Assembly (NCBI GenBank): GCA_021151665.1
Contig: JAGKWW010000015.1
Coordinates: forward strand, 1-58,679
DNA from: Flavobacteriaceae bacterium
GTDB lineage: Bacteria > Bacteroidota > Bacteroidia > Flavobacteriales > Flavobacteriaceae
Length of the DNA stretch: 58,679 nt
Reading direction: 5' to 3'
Below, one piece after another: positions 9,462 through 18,748 of the stretch (position 1 is the first letter of the stretch; every line of letters starts with the position of its first letter). Under the pieces are notes generated by a model. It saw only the letters and a list, made by a program, of their open reading frames with translations, ran no database searches and was not told the DNA's origin. A program made the position numbers and the translations under genes.

Positions 9462-10219
9462 TCAAACTCTACTAAAATCGGGCAATGGTCGCTGTGCGTT
9501 GCTTCAGGCAGGATGGCCGCCCTTGTAAGCCGTTCGCGCATTGGTTCGCTCGCCAGGGCATAATCTATACGCCAGCCCTTGTTGTTATCGCGCGCATTGG
9601 CAAAGTTGCTCCACCAGGTGTAATGATGCGGGTCTTTATTAAAAAGGCGAAAGGTATCTATAAAACCGTTTTTCATAAAGGCATCGAGCCAGGCACGCTC
9701 ATTCGGCAAAAATCCGGAAACCCTGGCGTTGCGCTTCGGGTCGTGTATATCGATCGCTTCATGGCAGATATTGTAATCGCCGCAGATGATAAGGTTGGGC
9801 ACGTCCTGCCTCAGCCGGTCTATGTAATGGTAAAAGTCGTCCATGTACTTAAACTTATGCTCATGGCGGGCCAGGTTGGTACCGCTGGGCAGGTAAAGGC
9901 TCATAACCGAAAACGTGTCGAAATCGAGGCGGATGTTCCGTCCTTCAAAATCCATGTAATCGATGCCTGTACCGTATACTACGTTATCAGGCTTATGTTT
10001 CGAAAAGATCGCGACACCGCTATACCCTTTTTTCTGGGCAGAAAACCAATAGTGGTAAGGGTAACCTGCCTCTTCGATAAGATGAAGCGCCACCTGGTCG
10101 GGATTGGCCTTGGTTTCCTGAAGGCAGATAATATCGGGGTCGGCCACTGTAAGCCAGTCGATAAGACCCTTGGTCATGGCGGCTCTTACACCGTTCACAT
10201 TATAAGAAATGATCTTCAT
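9458..10219 (-). CDS. xth: Exodeoxyribonuclease III (AP endonuclease)
   Basis: 253 residues, a complete exonuclease III / endonuclease-exonuclease-phosphatase fold. Metal and catalytic motifs are present: CLQETKAN (Glu), ICGDYNI (Asp and Asn) and the terminal SDHCPI (Asp-His). It should cut abasic sites and remove 3' blocks in base excision repair. It is the first gene of the minus-strand operon leading into the two lipoproteins, an odd functional mix. A possible -7 box (TATTTTTG on the minus strand, 10239-10246) lies about 20 bases upstream of the ATG. Confidence 0.95.
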   Translation of the reverse strand: MKIISYNVNGVRAAMTKGLIDWLTVADPDIICLQETKANPDQVALHLIEEAGYPYHYWFSAQKKGYSGVAIFSKHKPDNVVYGTGIDYMDFEGRNIRLDFDTFSVMSLYLPSGTNLARHEHKFKYMDDFYHYIDRLRQDVPNLIICGDYNICHEAIDIHDPKRNARVSGFLPNERAWLDAFMKNGFIDTFRLFNKDPHHYTWWSNFANARDNNKGWRIDYALASEPMRERLTRAAILPEATHSDHCPILVEFE

Positions 10220-10375
10220 CCGGTAACTTTAACAATTCCAAAAATAGCCAAATTTGGCCATTATTATACATCTGTAACAGCATTGATTTTAAGAGCCTAA
10301 TGAACAAGGATTTACGCAGTGATTTTTTAAAATCGTTAAAAAAAATAATCCTTTTTAACGTTTGCCTATTATTGC

Positions 10376-10383
10376 TATCTTTG
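10376..10383 (+). promoter_or_regulatory. Probable -7 promoter box for the OlsF-like gene
   Basis: TATCTTTG matches the Bacteroidota -7 consensus TAnnTTTG and lies 26 bases before the ATG at 10410. No TTG is found at the ideal 19-base spacing, so the -33 element is weak or absent. Confidence 0.5.
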
Positions 10384-10409
10384 TTTTCTGCCCAAACACA
10401 AATATGTAG

Positions 10410-12224
10410 ATGAGTTTAGTTACCCCTAAAGAAGTTGCAAAAGCAATAAAGACTGACAAGTACGGTTTTTTGGGAACTTTTTCAGGCTGGTTACTGATGA
10501 AGGTATTGAAGATTTCGGTCCTTAACAAAATATATGACAGAAACAAGCACCTGTCTGACGTTGAGTTCCTGAACGCCATACTGGATGAATTCCAGATCAA
10601 ATTCGAAATCCCCGAAGAAGACCTTAAGCGCCTGCCAAAAGACGGCGCCTATATCACCGTATCTAACCATCCGCTGGGCGGGATAGACGGTATACTGCTG
10701 CTCAAGCTAATGCTGGACAGGGAACCCAACTTTAAAATAATCGCCAACTTTCTGCTGCACCGCATAGAGCCGCTGAAGCCCTATGTGATGCCGGTAAATC
10801 CGTTTGAAACCCACAAAGATGCGAAGTCGAGTGTTGCGGGTATAAAGGACGCGCTGCGCCACCTTCAGGAAAATAAGCCGTTGGGTATTTTTCCGGCTGG
10901 CGAGGTTTCTACTTACAAAGATGATAAGCTGGTGGTAGATAAGCCCTGGGAAGAAGGCGCTATAAAGCTTATCAAAAAGGCGAAGGTTCCGGTGGTGCCG
11001 ATATATTTCCACGCCAAGAACAGCCGCCTGTTCTACCTTCTTTCGCAGATAAGCGATACCCTTCGCACGGCAAAGCTGCCAAGCGAGCTGCTTACGCAAA
11101 AAGACAGGATTATAAGGGTGCGAATCGGAAAACCTATTTCTGTAGCCGAACAGGATGAACATGAAACGATAGAATCTTATTCTGAATTCCTGCGCAGGAA
11201 GACTTACATGCTTGCCAATCCTTACGAGAAAGACACCAAGCTGATCGATACCGATATACTGCACCTGAAATTGCCACATCGCGAACCTAAGAAAATTGCC
11301 ACCGCAGCCCATCAGGATAAGATATTAGCGGAAATAAAAGAAATCCGTAAGGGCGACTACCGACTGCTGCAAAGCAAGAACTATGAGGTATTCTTTGTTT
11401 CGGCCGATAAGATTCCGAATATACTGCACGAGATAGGCCGACTCCGCGAAATAACCTTCCGCGAGGTGGGCGAAGGCACCAATGAGTCGCTTGATCTGGA
11501 CCAGTATGATAAATACTACCACCACATGTTCCTGTGGGATGAGGAAACGAAGGAGATAGCGGGCGCTTACCGCATGGGATTGGGTGCCGAGATCTACAAA
11601 AAGTATGGAATCGACGGGTTTTACCTGCACGACCTTTTCCGGTTTGAGCCGGAGCTGTATGATATGATGTCGAAGTCCATTGAAATGGGCCGGGCATTCA
11701 TCGTAAAAGGCTATCAGCAAAAACCAATGCCGCTGTTCCTGCTTTGGAAAGGCATTGTGCACACTACCCTTCGTTATCCGGAGCACAAGTTCCTGATAGG
11801 CGGGGTGAGCATCAGCAACCAGTTCTCGCAGTTCTCAAAATCGCTGATGATTGAGTTCATGAAGTCGCATTACTATGACCCTTACGTGGCCCAGTATGTA
11901 CACCCGAAGAAAGAGTATAAGGTAAAACTGAAAGATGCCGATAAAGACTTTGTATTTAATGAGGCGGAAGCCGACCTTAATAAATTCGACAAGATCATCG
12001 AAGAGGTGGAGCCGGGCAACCTGAGGCTGCCGGTACTCATTAAAAAATACATCAAGCAGAATGCCCGGGTAATTGCGTTTAACGTAGACCCGCTGTTCAA
12101 CAATGCGGTAGATGGCCTTATGTACATCCGTATTGCCGACCTGCCCGAAAGCACGGTAAAGCCGGTCATGGAAGAATTCCAGGCCGAACTTGAACGCAAA
12201 CTCACAGAAAGAGGAGAAGTATAA
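10410..12224 (+). CDS. olsF: Bifunctional acyltransferase, OlsF-like (ornithine/amino-acid lipid synthesis)
   Basis: 604 residues combining two acyltransferases. The N-terminal half (about 80-280) is a PlsC-type O-acyltransferase with NHPLGGIDG and the FPAGEVS motif. The C-terminal half (about 320-600) is a GNAT-like N-acyltransferase of the OlsB/hemolysin type (GAYRMGLG, GVSISNQFSQFS). This order is that of OlsF, which makes ornithine lipids in Serratia and Flavobacterium: the C-terminal part N-acylates ornithine and the N-terminal part adds the second acyl chain. The PlsC histidine motif here is H-X5-D (H87, D93), not the usual HX4D. Glycine as acceptor is an alternative. A strong terminator follows directly. 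Confidence 0.85.
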   Translation: MSLVTPKEVAKAIKTDKYGFLGTFSGWLLMKVLKISVLNKIYDRNKHLSDVEFLNAILDEFQIKFEIPEEDLKRLPKDGAYITVSNHPLGGIDGILLLKLMLDREPNFKIIANFLLHRIEPLKPYVMPVNPFETHKDAKSSVAGIKDALRHLQENKPLGIFPAGEVSTYKDDKLVVDKPWEEGAIKLIKKAKVPVVPIYFHAKNSRLFYLLSQISDTLRTAKLPSELLTQKDRIIRVRIGKPISVAEQDEHETIESYSEFLRRKTYMLANPYEKDTKLIDTDILHLKLPHREPKKIATAAHQDKILAEIKEIRKGDYRLLQSKNYEVFFVSADKIPNILHEIGRLREITFREVGEGTNESLDLDQYDKYYHHMFLWDEETKEIAGAYRMGLGAEIYKKYGIDGFYLHDLFRFEPELYDMMSKSIEMGRAFIVKGYQQKPMPLFLLWKGIVHTTLRYPEHKFLIGGVSISNQFSQFSKSLMIEFMKSHYYDPYVAQYVHPKKEYKVKLKDADKDFVFNEAEADLNKFDKIIEEVEPGNLRLPVLIKKYIKQNARVIAFNVDPLFNNAVDGLMYIRIADLPESTVKPVMEEFQAELERKLTERGEV

Positions 12225-12256
12225 AAAAAGCCCCTGACGTAATCGGGGGCTTTTTT
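12225..12256 (+). terminator. Intrinsic terminator of the OlsF-like gene
   Basis: The arm AAAAAGCCCC pairs with GGGGCTTTTT across a 10-11-base loop and ends in six T. It begins at the stop codon and also reads as a terminator on the minus strand for the hydroxyacid dehydrogenase gene. Confidence 0.88.
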
Positions 12257-12266
12257 ATCTTTTCTG

Positions 12267-13223
12267 TTAAGCGAATAACACTTTTATCTTATCAACAATT
12301 ACCTGAGCCAGCTTTTCGTGACTTTCAAACGTCCAGCCGGCAATATGGGGCGAGAGCAACACATTATCAGACTCGAGCAGGTATTGAAATGCCGCCGGGA
12401 TTTCATTTGTAAAAAGCTGTTCGAAAGAGGATTTTTCATATTCTAGCACGTCGAGTGCAGCGCCCAATATTTTACCTGATTGAAGGGCGGCGGCCAGGTC
12501 TGCCGTCACCACACTCTTGCCCCGCGCGGTATTGATCAGCCAGAACGGTTTTGCAAACGAGCTTATGAATGTTGCGTTAACCATCCCATTGGTTTCGGGC
12601 GTCCAGGGTGTGTGCAGGCTCAGCACATCGGCTTTCTGTTGTAATTCCTGTAACGGAACCTGTTGGGCATTCTCATCACCAACACCGTCCTTAATGTCAT
12701 AGCATAATACCTCAACATCAAACCCTCGCAGTTTTTTGGCAAAGCTCTTCCCCATGTTGCCATAGCCGATAATGCCCATCGTTTTTCCATCCAGTTCATA
12801 CCCACGATTGCCTTCACGTACCCACTGTCCGTTGCGTATCTGTCTGTCTGCCCGGTTCAGGTTGCGGAACAAAGAAAGCAGCATCCCAAGAGCATGCTCG
12901 CCCACCGCATTACGGTTTCCTTCAGGCGCAGCGATAAGTACGATACCTTTGCTTTCGGCATATTCAGTATCGATGCTTTCCAGCCCCGCGCCTACCCTTG
13001 CAATGAACTTCAGGTTAACTGCGACATCAAGAAATTTCCTGTCAATATCAAAACGGCTTCGTATCACAATGCCATGATAGTTTGAAATTCTCTCCTCGAT
13101 TTCCGCTTTAGATGATTTATAATCGGATTCGTTGATAAAACCCCCATCTTCAAGCTGCTGCCATAGGATTGGATGATTGCTGTCGAGGTGAAGGATTTTT
13201 ATAGTTGAGGGTTGAGGGTTCAT
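12267..13223 (-). CDS. D-2-hydroxyacid dehydrogenase (phosphoglycerate dehydrogenase-like)
   Basis: 318 residues from the ATG at 13223. The Rossmann nucleotide motif GIIGYGNMG sits mid-protein. The substrate/catalytic residues of the family are visible as Arg in NTARGK and His in SPHIAGWT. There is no ACT or ASB domain, so it is a short type. It resembles SerA-like enzymes but could reduce another 2-keto acid. An upstream ATG (13247) would add eight residues, but it lies inside a -7-like box (13245-13252), which supports the later start. It is probably monocistronic. Confidence 0.88.
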   Translation of the reverse strand: MNPQPSTIKILHLDSNHPILWQQLEDGGFINESDYKSSKAEIEERISNYHGIVIRSRFDIDRKFLDVAVNLKFIARVGAGLESIDTEYAESKGIVLIAAPEGNRNAVGEHALGMLLSLFRNLNRADRQIRNGQWVREGNRGYELDGKTMGIIGYGNMGKSFAKKLRGFDVEVLCYDIKDGVGDENAQQVPLQELQQKADVLSLHTPWTPETNGMVNATFISSFAKPFWLINTARGKSVVTADLAAALQSGKILGAALDVLEYEKSSFEQLFTNEIPAAFQYLLESDNVLLSPHIAGWTFESHEKLAQVIVDKIKVLFA

Positions 13224-13240
13224 GTTTCCTATTGTAGTGT

Positions 13241-13280
13241 TACGCAAAGATACGCAAAGGAGGCGCGAAGAGGCGCGAAG
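13241..13280. repeat. Two adjacent tandem decamer pairs
   Basis: TACGCAAAGA/TACGCAAAGG (13241-13260) is followed directly by two identical copies of AGGCGCGAAG (13261-13280). The block lies between divergent genes and overlaps the presumed -7 region of the dehydrogenase gene. Confidence 0.7.
13245..13252 (-). promoter_or_regulatory. -7-like box for the hydroxyacid dehydrogenase gene
   Basis: The minus strand reads TATCTTTG, matching TAnnTTTG, 22 bases before the ATG at 13223. No TTG stands at the ideal -33 distance. It is part of the tandem decamer block, so the match may be coincidental. Confidence 0.35.
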
Positions 13281-13345
13281 TCATACGGCGATTTTGGCGC
13301 TGTCATGTGTGACCGACTAACAGTCGAATTACTTATCTTTAGTAT

Positions 13346-14242
13346 ATGAAGCTAACTGTAATTTTTCTACTGCTAACCGCTACAGTCTATTCGCAACAGG
13401 CGAAATTGACTACTTACAGGCTAATAAATCCTGTCGACGATGGGCCATGCTCGATTAAATCTTACGTTGAGCACCCCGATGTGTTTTCGGGAAGTTTTGT
13501 AACCGCAGAAAGCGACGACCTGAAATTAATTGAGAAATTGCTTTCGATAAAAGCTAACTGCAAAAAGTGGCCTCAGAAGCCGCTCTATTGTGGAAAGAGA
13601 ATGCTTGAGGGTGATGAGATACCGAATATGCTGGTAATAACCGGCAAACGTAATGATACGATCTTTACAGATAAAACTAATCGGTGGATCATATTTCCGG
13701 AGCAGCAAAAGGCTTACAAGGATGAAAAGGGAATTTTTAAAGCTTCATTAAGCGGGAGTATAAAAGATTTTTTTGACTACAATTTTGACTGGCAACTGCG
13801 TGTAAAATTCCTTATTGAAACGGTCGACTCAGTTTCAGTTAATTCTATAAGTTATCGCGGCCAGACGCTGAAAAATAACGTAATTGAGATACCCGAAACA
13901 CAGGAAAAATATCGATTGGGAACCGGAAATTCAAAAAAGATTTATGTTACTGGAAACGATACGATTACGATAGATGATCGCAGAACATCAACTATTATTA
14001 ATGACAAAGCGGGACCTTTTAGCGTTAATGGACTCCGGCCCGGAGATAGCGAACAGCAGCTAAAAAAACACTATCCCGTATCTGCATCTATACCGGTGTT
14101 TTACCACACACGTTTTGAAGATATGCAACGAAAGTATTACTATCTGGTAACTATTGAGAAAGGCATAGGAAATGTAGTATTTATGATCACTGACGGCATA
14201 ATAGAATCTATACAGATTAACCTAGAATCAAGTACGTCCTAA
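13346..14242 (+). CDS. Exported protein of unknown function
   Basis: 298 residues with a clear signal peptide (MKLTVIFLLLTATVYSQ). I do not recognise a domain. The protein is beta-rich with scattered Cys (about 34, 69 and 79) and a C-terminal segment (PFSVNGLRPGDSEQQLKKHYP) that looks like a small separate domain. Codon and base use is more A+T-rich than the neighbours. It is convergent with mgtE and overlaps its 3' end by four bases (14239-14242). A TATCTTTA box just upstream of the ATG is the only promoter-like feature. Confidence 0.7.
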   Translation: MKLTVIFLLLTATVYSQQAKLTTYRLINPVDDGPCSIKSYVEHPDVFSGSFVTAESDDLKLIEKLLSIKANCKKWPQKPLYCGKRMLEGDEIPNMLVITGKRNDTIFTDKTNRWIIFPEQQKAYKDEKGIFKASLSGSIKDFFDYNFDWQLRVKFLIETVDSVSVNSISYRGQTLKNNVIEIPETQEKYRLGTGNSKKIYVTGNDTITIDDRRTSTIINDKAGPFSVNGLRPGDSEQQLKKHYPVSASIPVFYHTRFEDMQRKYYYLVTIEKGIGNVVFMITDGIIESIQINLESSTS

Positions 14243-15591
14243 AACCCTAATATCAGTTTCGCAATAGAAAAATAGATCAATATCCCGAAGATATCATTAC
14301 TGGTAGTAATAAATGGCCCCGTAGCCAATGCAGGGTCGATATTGATGCGGTGCAATAATATCGGGATGAATGTACCAATAAGCGAAGCGATAATAATAAC
14401 CGAGACCAATGAGATGCTCACGGTTAGCCCAACCTCATAACTTACCCCCAGCAGAAAATGGCTTCCGGCAATGAGTATCCCTGCAAGTAACGCGCCATTA
14501 AGAAGGCTGAGGAGCACTTCTTTTACCAATCGGTTCCATAGTGATCCGCTGATGCTGTTGTTTGCAAGGCCCTGTACAATAATTGCGGAAGACTGCACAC
14601 CCACATTACCCGCCATTGCGGCTATAAGCGGGGTGAAAAAGAACAATTCCCTGTGGTAGTTCATCGCGTTGCTAAACCCGTTGAGCAGCTTCACGCTGAT
14701 GAACCCGCCGAGTAGTGCCAGTACAAGCCAGGGGAGGCGTGCCTTGGTCAGGTCAAGAATGCTGTCATCGGCTTCTACGTCCTGCGAGATACCCGCAGCC
14801 AACTGGTAATCCTTATCGGCCTCTTCCTTAATTACGTCTACAATATCATCAATGGTGATGCGCCCTACCAGCCTGCCCAGCTCATCCACTACAGGAATCG
14901 CTTCAAGGTCATACTTCTGCATGATACGGGCCACCTCAACATCGGGTGTGTTTACTTTTACCGAATCTACTTTCGGGATGTATACGTCGCTTATCGGTGT
15001 GCGGGTTGAAGTGGTAAGAAGGTCTTTAAGCGAAAGCCTGCCTTTAAGGCGGTTGTCGTCGTCTACTACATATATCGAATGTACGCGCTGCACATTGGCG
15101 GCCTGCTCGCGCATTTCCTTTACGCAGGTAAGCACGTTCCAGTTCTCATTCACCTTCACAAGCTCCTTACCCATAAGTCCGCCCGCAGTATCTTCGTCAT
15201 AGCGCAAAAGGTCGACAATATCTTTCGCGTGCTCCATATCGAGGATCTCAGAGATTACCTCTTGTTTCCTGTCCTGTGGGAGCTCCGCGATAATATCGGC
15301 AGCGTCGTCGGTGCTCAGCTCATCAAGCTCCTCTGCAATTTCTTTTGGCGAAAGCTCACGGAGGATCTTCTCCCGGACTTCCTCATCAAGCTCCAGAAGG
15401 ATTTCAGCTGTCTTTTCGCTGTCGAGGATATGGAAGATATAAATAGCGTCAGAGTCATCGAGCTCGCCCATGATCTCGGCAATATCGGCATAGTGCAGGT
15501 CCTGCAGGAGCTCCTGAAGTTCCGTTTCCCTGTTCTCTCCGATGTATTGCTCGATTTGGGCTAAAAAATCCCGACTGACCTTAAACTCCAT
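14239..15591 (-). CDS. mgtE: Magnesium transporter MgtE
   Basis: 450 residues with the MgtE layout: an N-terminal acidic helical domain (about 1-130, rich in ELDEL/DDAADI repeats), two CBS domains (about 135-255) and five transmembrane helices (about 280-450). The membrane part keeps PLIAAMAGNVGVQSSA, which lines the pore. The protein imports Mg2+ and is gated by Mg2+ binding to the cytoplasmic domains. Its start overlaps the end of rsmA by 11 bases, so DUF4286-rsmA-mgtE form one operon. Confidence 0.95.
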   Translation of the reverse strand: MEFKVSRDFLAQIEQYIGENRETELQELLQDLHYADIAEIMGELDDSDAIYIFHILDSEKTAEILLELDEEVREKILRELSPKEIAEELDELSTDDAADIIAELPQDRKQEVISEILDMEHAKDIVDLLRYDEDTAGGLMGKELVKVNENWNVLTCVKEMREQAANVQRVHSIYVVDDDNRLKGRLSLKDLLTTSTRTPISDVYIPKVDSVKVNTPDVEVARIMQKYDLEAIPVVDELGRLVGRITIDDIVDVIKEEADKDYQLAAGISQDVEADDSILDLTKARLPWLVLALLGGFISVKLLNGFSNAMNYHRELFFFTPLIAAMAGNVGVQSSAIIVQGLANNSISGSLWNRLVKEVLLSLLNGALLAGILIAGSHFLLGVSYEVGLTVSISLVSVIIIASLIGTFIPILLHRINIDPALATGPFITTSNDIFGILIYFSIAKLILGF

Positions 15592-16360
15592 TCGCCGCTA
15601 TTTTTTTGGTAAGTTCTATAAACTGCTCCACCGAAAGCTGTTCGGGGCGGAGGTCAAAGATACTATCTTCCTTTAAATTATCGGCGAGGTTGTAGGTTTT
15701 TAAACTGTTACGAAGTGTCTTGCGGCGCTGGTTGAACGCCATTTTTACCACGCTGAAGAACAGCGCTTCGTCTACGGGCAGATGGTAATTTTCTTTACGG
15801 CGCAGGCGCAGCACACCCGACTTCACTTTCGGCGGCGGGTTGAATACATGCTCCGGAACGGTAAAGAGATATTCGGCATCGTAAAAAGCCTGCACAAGCA
15901 CAGATAAGATGCCATAGGTTTTGCTGCCTTTCTTCTCGCAGATACGCTCGGCTACTTCTTTCTGGAACATACCCGCAAACTCCGGGATGCGGTAGCGCAT
16001 TTCGAGCGCACGAAAAACAATCTGCGAAGAGATATTATAGGGAAAGTTGCCGATTATGGCGAATGGTGCATCGCCAAAAGACTCGGATATATTATACCGC
16101 AAAAAATCTTTGGAGAGTATCTTACCGTGCAGCTTGGGGTAATGTGCATTCAGGTAATCTACTGACTCGGTATCGATCTCGATGACCCAGGTTTCTGTAT
16201 CTTTATCAAGAAGGTATTTGGTAAGCACGCCCATACCGGGCCCTATTTCGAGAACCTTATCATACCCCTGCAGGGTCAGAGCATCGGCTATATCTTTTGC
16301 AATACTTTCATCCTTTAGGAAATGTTGCCCGAGGTGCTTTTTGGCTTTTACTTTATCCAT
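15581..16360 (-). CDS. rsmA: 16S rRNA dimethyladenosine transferase
   Basis: 259 residues, normal length for RsmA/KsgA. The SAM-binding motif EIGPGMGVLT (about 40-49) and the catalytic NFPYN (NLPY variant) are present, followed by the helical C-terminal domain (NQRRKTLRNSL). It dimethylates the two adjacent adenines in the 3' terminal helix of 16S rRNA during small-subunit maturation. It lies 9 bases after the DUF4286 gene and overlaps mgtE by 11 bases. Confidence 0.96.
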   Translation of the reverse strand: MDKVKAKKHLGQHFLKDESIAKDIADALTLQGYDKVLEIGPGMGVLTKYLLDKDTETWVIEIDTESVDYLNAHYPKLHGKILSKDFLRYNISESFGDAPFAIIGNFPYNISSQIVFRALEMRYRIPEFAGMFQKEVAERICEKKGSKTYGILSVLVQAFYDAEYLFTVPEHVFNPPPKVKSGVLRLRRKENYHLPVDEALFFSVVKMAFNQRRKTLRNSLKTYNLADNLKEDSIFDLRPEQLSVEQFIELTKKIAANGV

Positions 16361-16369
16361 CCGGCAAAG

Positions 16370-16690
16370 TTACACCATTTTAAATTCCTGCAGAAGCTCC
16401 AGCTCAGTGCGGAAGGCAAGCATTTTGTCACCAAACTTTTTGGTCACTTCCTCACGAAGCTTTGGTGCATCCTCGCTCAGGTAGGCTTCCAGTTTTGATT
16501 TATTCTCGGCAAAATATTGTATCGCATACGTACTACCGCCCATTTCTTCAACGATAAGGACCTTCAGCATTTTTGCTTTAACAAACTTACCGGTTTCCAT
16601 TACATCCGGAATGTGCGTTTTCATCATCCACGAAAGCCATTCGTCATGAATGCTGTCGTCTATATTGCAGGTTACGTTGTAGATTATCAT
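16370..16690 (-). CDS. DUF4286 family protein
   Basis: 106 residues, one small alpha/beta domain of the DUF4286 type (MIIYNVTCNIDDSIHDEW start, DVMETGKFVKA). The family resembles ferredoxin-like dimeric alpha+beta barrels, and its function is unknown. In many Bacteroidota it sits just upstream of rsmA, as here. It is cytoplasmic by lack of signals. First gene of the rsmA-mgtE operon. Confidence 0.85.
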   Translation of the reverse strand: MIIYNVTCNIDDSIHDEWLSWMMKTHIPDVMETGKFVKAKMLKVLIVEEMGGSTYAIQYFAENKSKLEAYLSEDAPKLREEVTKKFGDKMLAFRTELELLQEFKMV

Positions 16691-16821
16691 TTGGCTTTAT
16701 AGTTGATTTGTTTATAACTTGGTTTAATTGTTAGGGGTTGATATGTTTATTTCACTAATCCCCCAAAACACTGATAATTGGTTACTAATCAGTGATTACG
16801 GAAATTGATCACTGATCACCG

Positions 16822-18609
16822 CTAACTGTTTCCCGCGTCACCACGCAGCTTCCGGTATTCCTTCCGTGCTTCCACAAAATAGATGCTGTCTTCGTGGTTA
16901 AAGATCACCTTTTCATAGAGTGCCTTGGCCTTTTCCGGGTCGTTTAGTTTCTTGTTGTATATCTCTGCAGAGAAAAACAAGGCTTCGTCGATATAGATCC
17001 CGTCGGCGTATTTATCGATGATTTGCTGATACTGTTGCAGGGCGAGGTCGCTTTGCCCCATGTCTTCATACAGTTTGCCTATCCTCAACAAAGTCACATC
17101 CTGTATACTCTGTGTCTTATCCTGAAGCAGGGCTTTGAATTCTGCCAGCGCTTCCTGTTTTTTATTCTGGTAGAGCTTGAAATCGGCTTTGGCAAACTTC
17201 TTCAAGGCCGTCTGTGTGCTGTCCTCTACCGTATTATCGGTGATAAGTAGAAACAATTCGAGCGCGTCGTTTGCAATGAGTTGCGACGAAGAAGATTTCA
17301 ATACTTTTAACTGTTTTTGCGCCCATTCAAAATCACCTTTAAAATAGCTGCTGCGCGCCACCTTCATGCTGGCTTCATGGCCTACGGCGTCGTTCTTCAG
17401 GTCTTCTTCCACCTGGGCATAATAAATGATCGCCTGGTTAAATTTCTGGTCAAGCAGGAGGATATCTGCCAATTTCATTTTTACCTCAGCCGACTGATAT
17501 TTGTTAAGCTGCAACTCGAGCGCTTTGTTCAGGATGGCTGATGCCGTTTTGGTATCTTTCAGGTAAAAAGCATTGAAGTCGGCCAGCTGTATCTGCAAGG
17601 CTAGTGAATAGGGCGTAACGCCATATTGCTCCAATAAGGCTTCCATCCGTTGTTTCAACGACGGATAGTCCTTTTCCTGTGCCGACTTTAAGTCTATAGA
17701 CAACAAGTTGCGATGCGCTGCCATCTGTATGTCTTTATCCTGCGTATTTTGCAGGACAAAGGTGTAAATCTCTTTGGCCGTAGCATCTTCATCTTCCTCC
17801 ATTGCTGCCTTAGCAAGGTTCACGATGTTATAGAACGTATCGGGGTCGCGCTTAAAGATCGCTTTTTCCTGGATGAAGGCCTTGCCGTATTCACGCTGCT
17901 GCACAAAAAACCAGCTCAGGAACTGGTTCCAGAAAATATCCTGCGTTTTCTGGGCGTTTACCAAAAGCGCCTTTCGCAATTGCGCGATAAAGCTCTCCTG
18001 CGTTTCCTCACTCTCGTTCATGAACCGCGAAAACTGGTTTTGAACAACGGGGAGGTTCTGTGGGTTGGAATATGCGTAATCCAGCAATTTCGAGATCATC
18101 ATTTCGGTATTGCCCAACTGTCCCTGCAAAATCGCCATCTGGTAATCGAAGTTCATGTTCTTACCGGTGGCGGCAGCGGCTTCGTATGCTTTTAACGCCT
18201 GCTGTAGTAACGTTTTCTGTTCGAAAGCATTAGCAACAGCATACACGTTTCCCGGATTCTGCTGTATGGAGGCAAGGGCCTCAGCGTAATATTTTTCAGC
18301 TTTGGAAGTGTCTTTTTTCAGTTGGTAATTATACCCCAGTTCTACCAATAGCATGGGCTGGCGCATTCGTTCTATCTTTTCAAGCAGGTACTTCTCGGCT
18401 TTATCATATTGTTGCAACTGCTGGTAGCTTGCCGCAATGCGCTGGATGAAAAAGGTATTGCCCGGCTGGCTTTTCTCCAGGTCCTGGAAAAGTACCAACG
18501 CCTTCTCAAACTCGCCCTTGTCAAAGTAGTTCATGGCAAGCTGCTCGTTTTGGGCAGCAGACCATAACGGGAAAAGGATAAGGGCAAGATATAAAGCCAG
18601 TTTTTTCAT
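16822..18609 (-). CDS. Exported tetratricopeptide-repeat protein
   Basis: 595 residues with an N-terminal signal peptide (MKKLALYLALILFPLWSAAQ) and TPR units across most of the length, for example NYFDKGEFEKALVLFQDLE near 27 and LRIGKLYEDMGQSDLALQQYQ near 530. Such periplasmic TPR proteins are scaffolds, and the partner is not readable. The layout resembles BamD-like or gliding/secretion accessory proteins, but I would not assign it. It is flanked by gaps of 131 and 139 bases, so it is probably transcribed alone. A -7-like TATTTTTG (minus, 18666-18673) lies 57 bases upstream. Confidence 0.85.
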   Translation of the reverse strand: MKKLALYLALILFPLWSAAQNEQLAMNYFDKGEFEKALVLFQDLEKSQPGNTFFIQRIAASYQQLQQYDKAEKYLLEKIERMRQPMLLVELGYNYQLKKDTSKAEKYYAEALASIQQNPGNVYAVANAFEQKTLLQQALKAYEAAAATGKNMNFDYQMAILQGQLGNTEMMISKLLDYAYSNPQNLPVVQNQFSRFMNESEETQESFIAQLRKALLVNAQKTQDIFWNQFLSWFFVQQREYGKAFIQEKAIFKRDPDTFYNIVNLAKAAMEEDEDATAKEIYTFVLQNTQDKDIQMAAHRNLLSIDLKSAQEKDYPSLKQRMEALLEQYGVTPYSLALQIQLADFNAFYLKDTKTASAILNKALELQLNKYQSAEVKMKLADILLLDQKFNQAIIYYAQVEEDLKNDAVGHEASMKVARSSYFKGDFEWAQKQLKVLKSSSSQLIANDALELFLLITDNTVEDSTQTALKKFAKADFKLYQNKKQEALAEFKALLQDKTQSIQDVTLLRIGKLYEDMGQSDLALQQYQQIIDKYADGIYIDEALFFSAEIYNKKLNDPEKAKALYEKVIFNHEDSIYFVEARKEYRKLRGDAGNS

Positions 18610-18748
18610 AGCATAAAAAATAAACGCGGATGCCGCGGTTGTTCAGTCCTTCAAAGTCGATAACGCAAAAATAAATTTAAGCGTATAAGCCATTGAAGAT
18701 CTGTTATCCTGCGCCATCCGCGTTTTGTTGCGGATACTAACAAATATA

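Noticed and set aside
9485..10300. 271-codon open frame on the plus strand opposite exonuclease III
   Set aside because: Mirrors the exonuclease III gene, whose catalytic motifs are intact on the minus strand.
16365..16372. -7 promoter match (TAACTTTG, minus) for rsmA
   Set aside because: It overlaps the end of the upstream DUF4286 gene and lies too close to the ATG. The operon reading is simpler.
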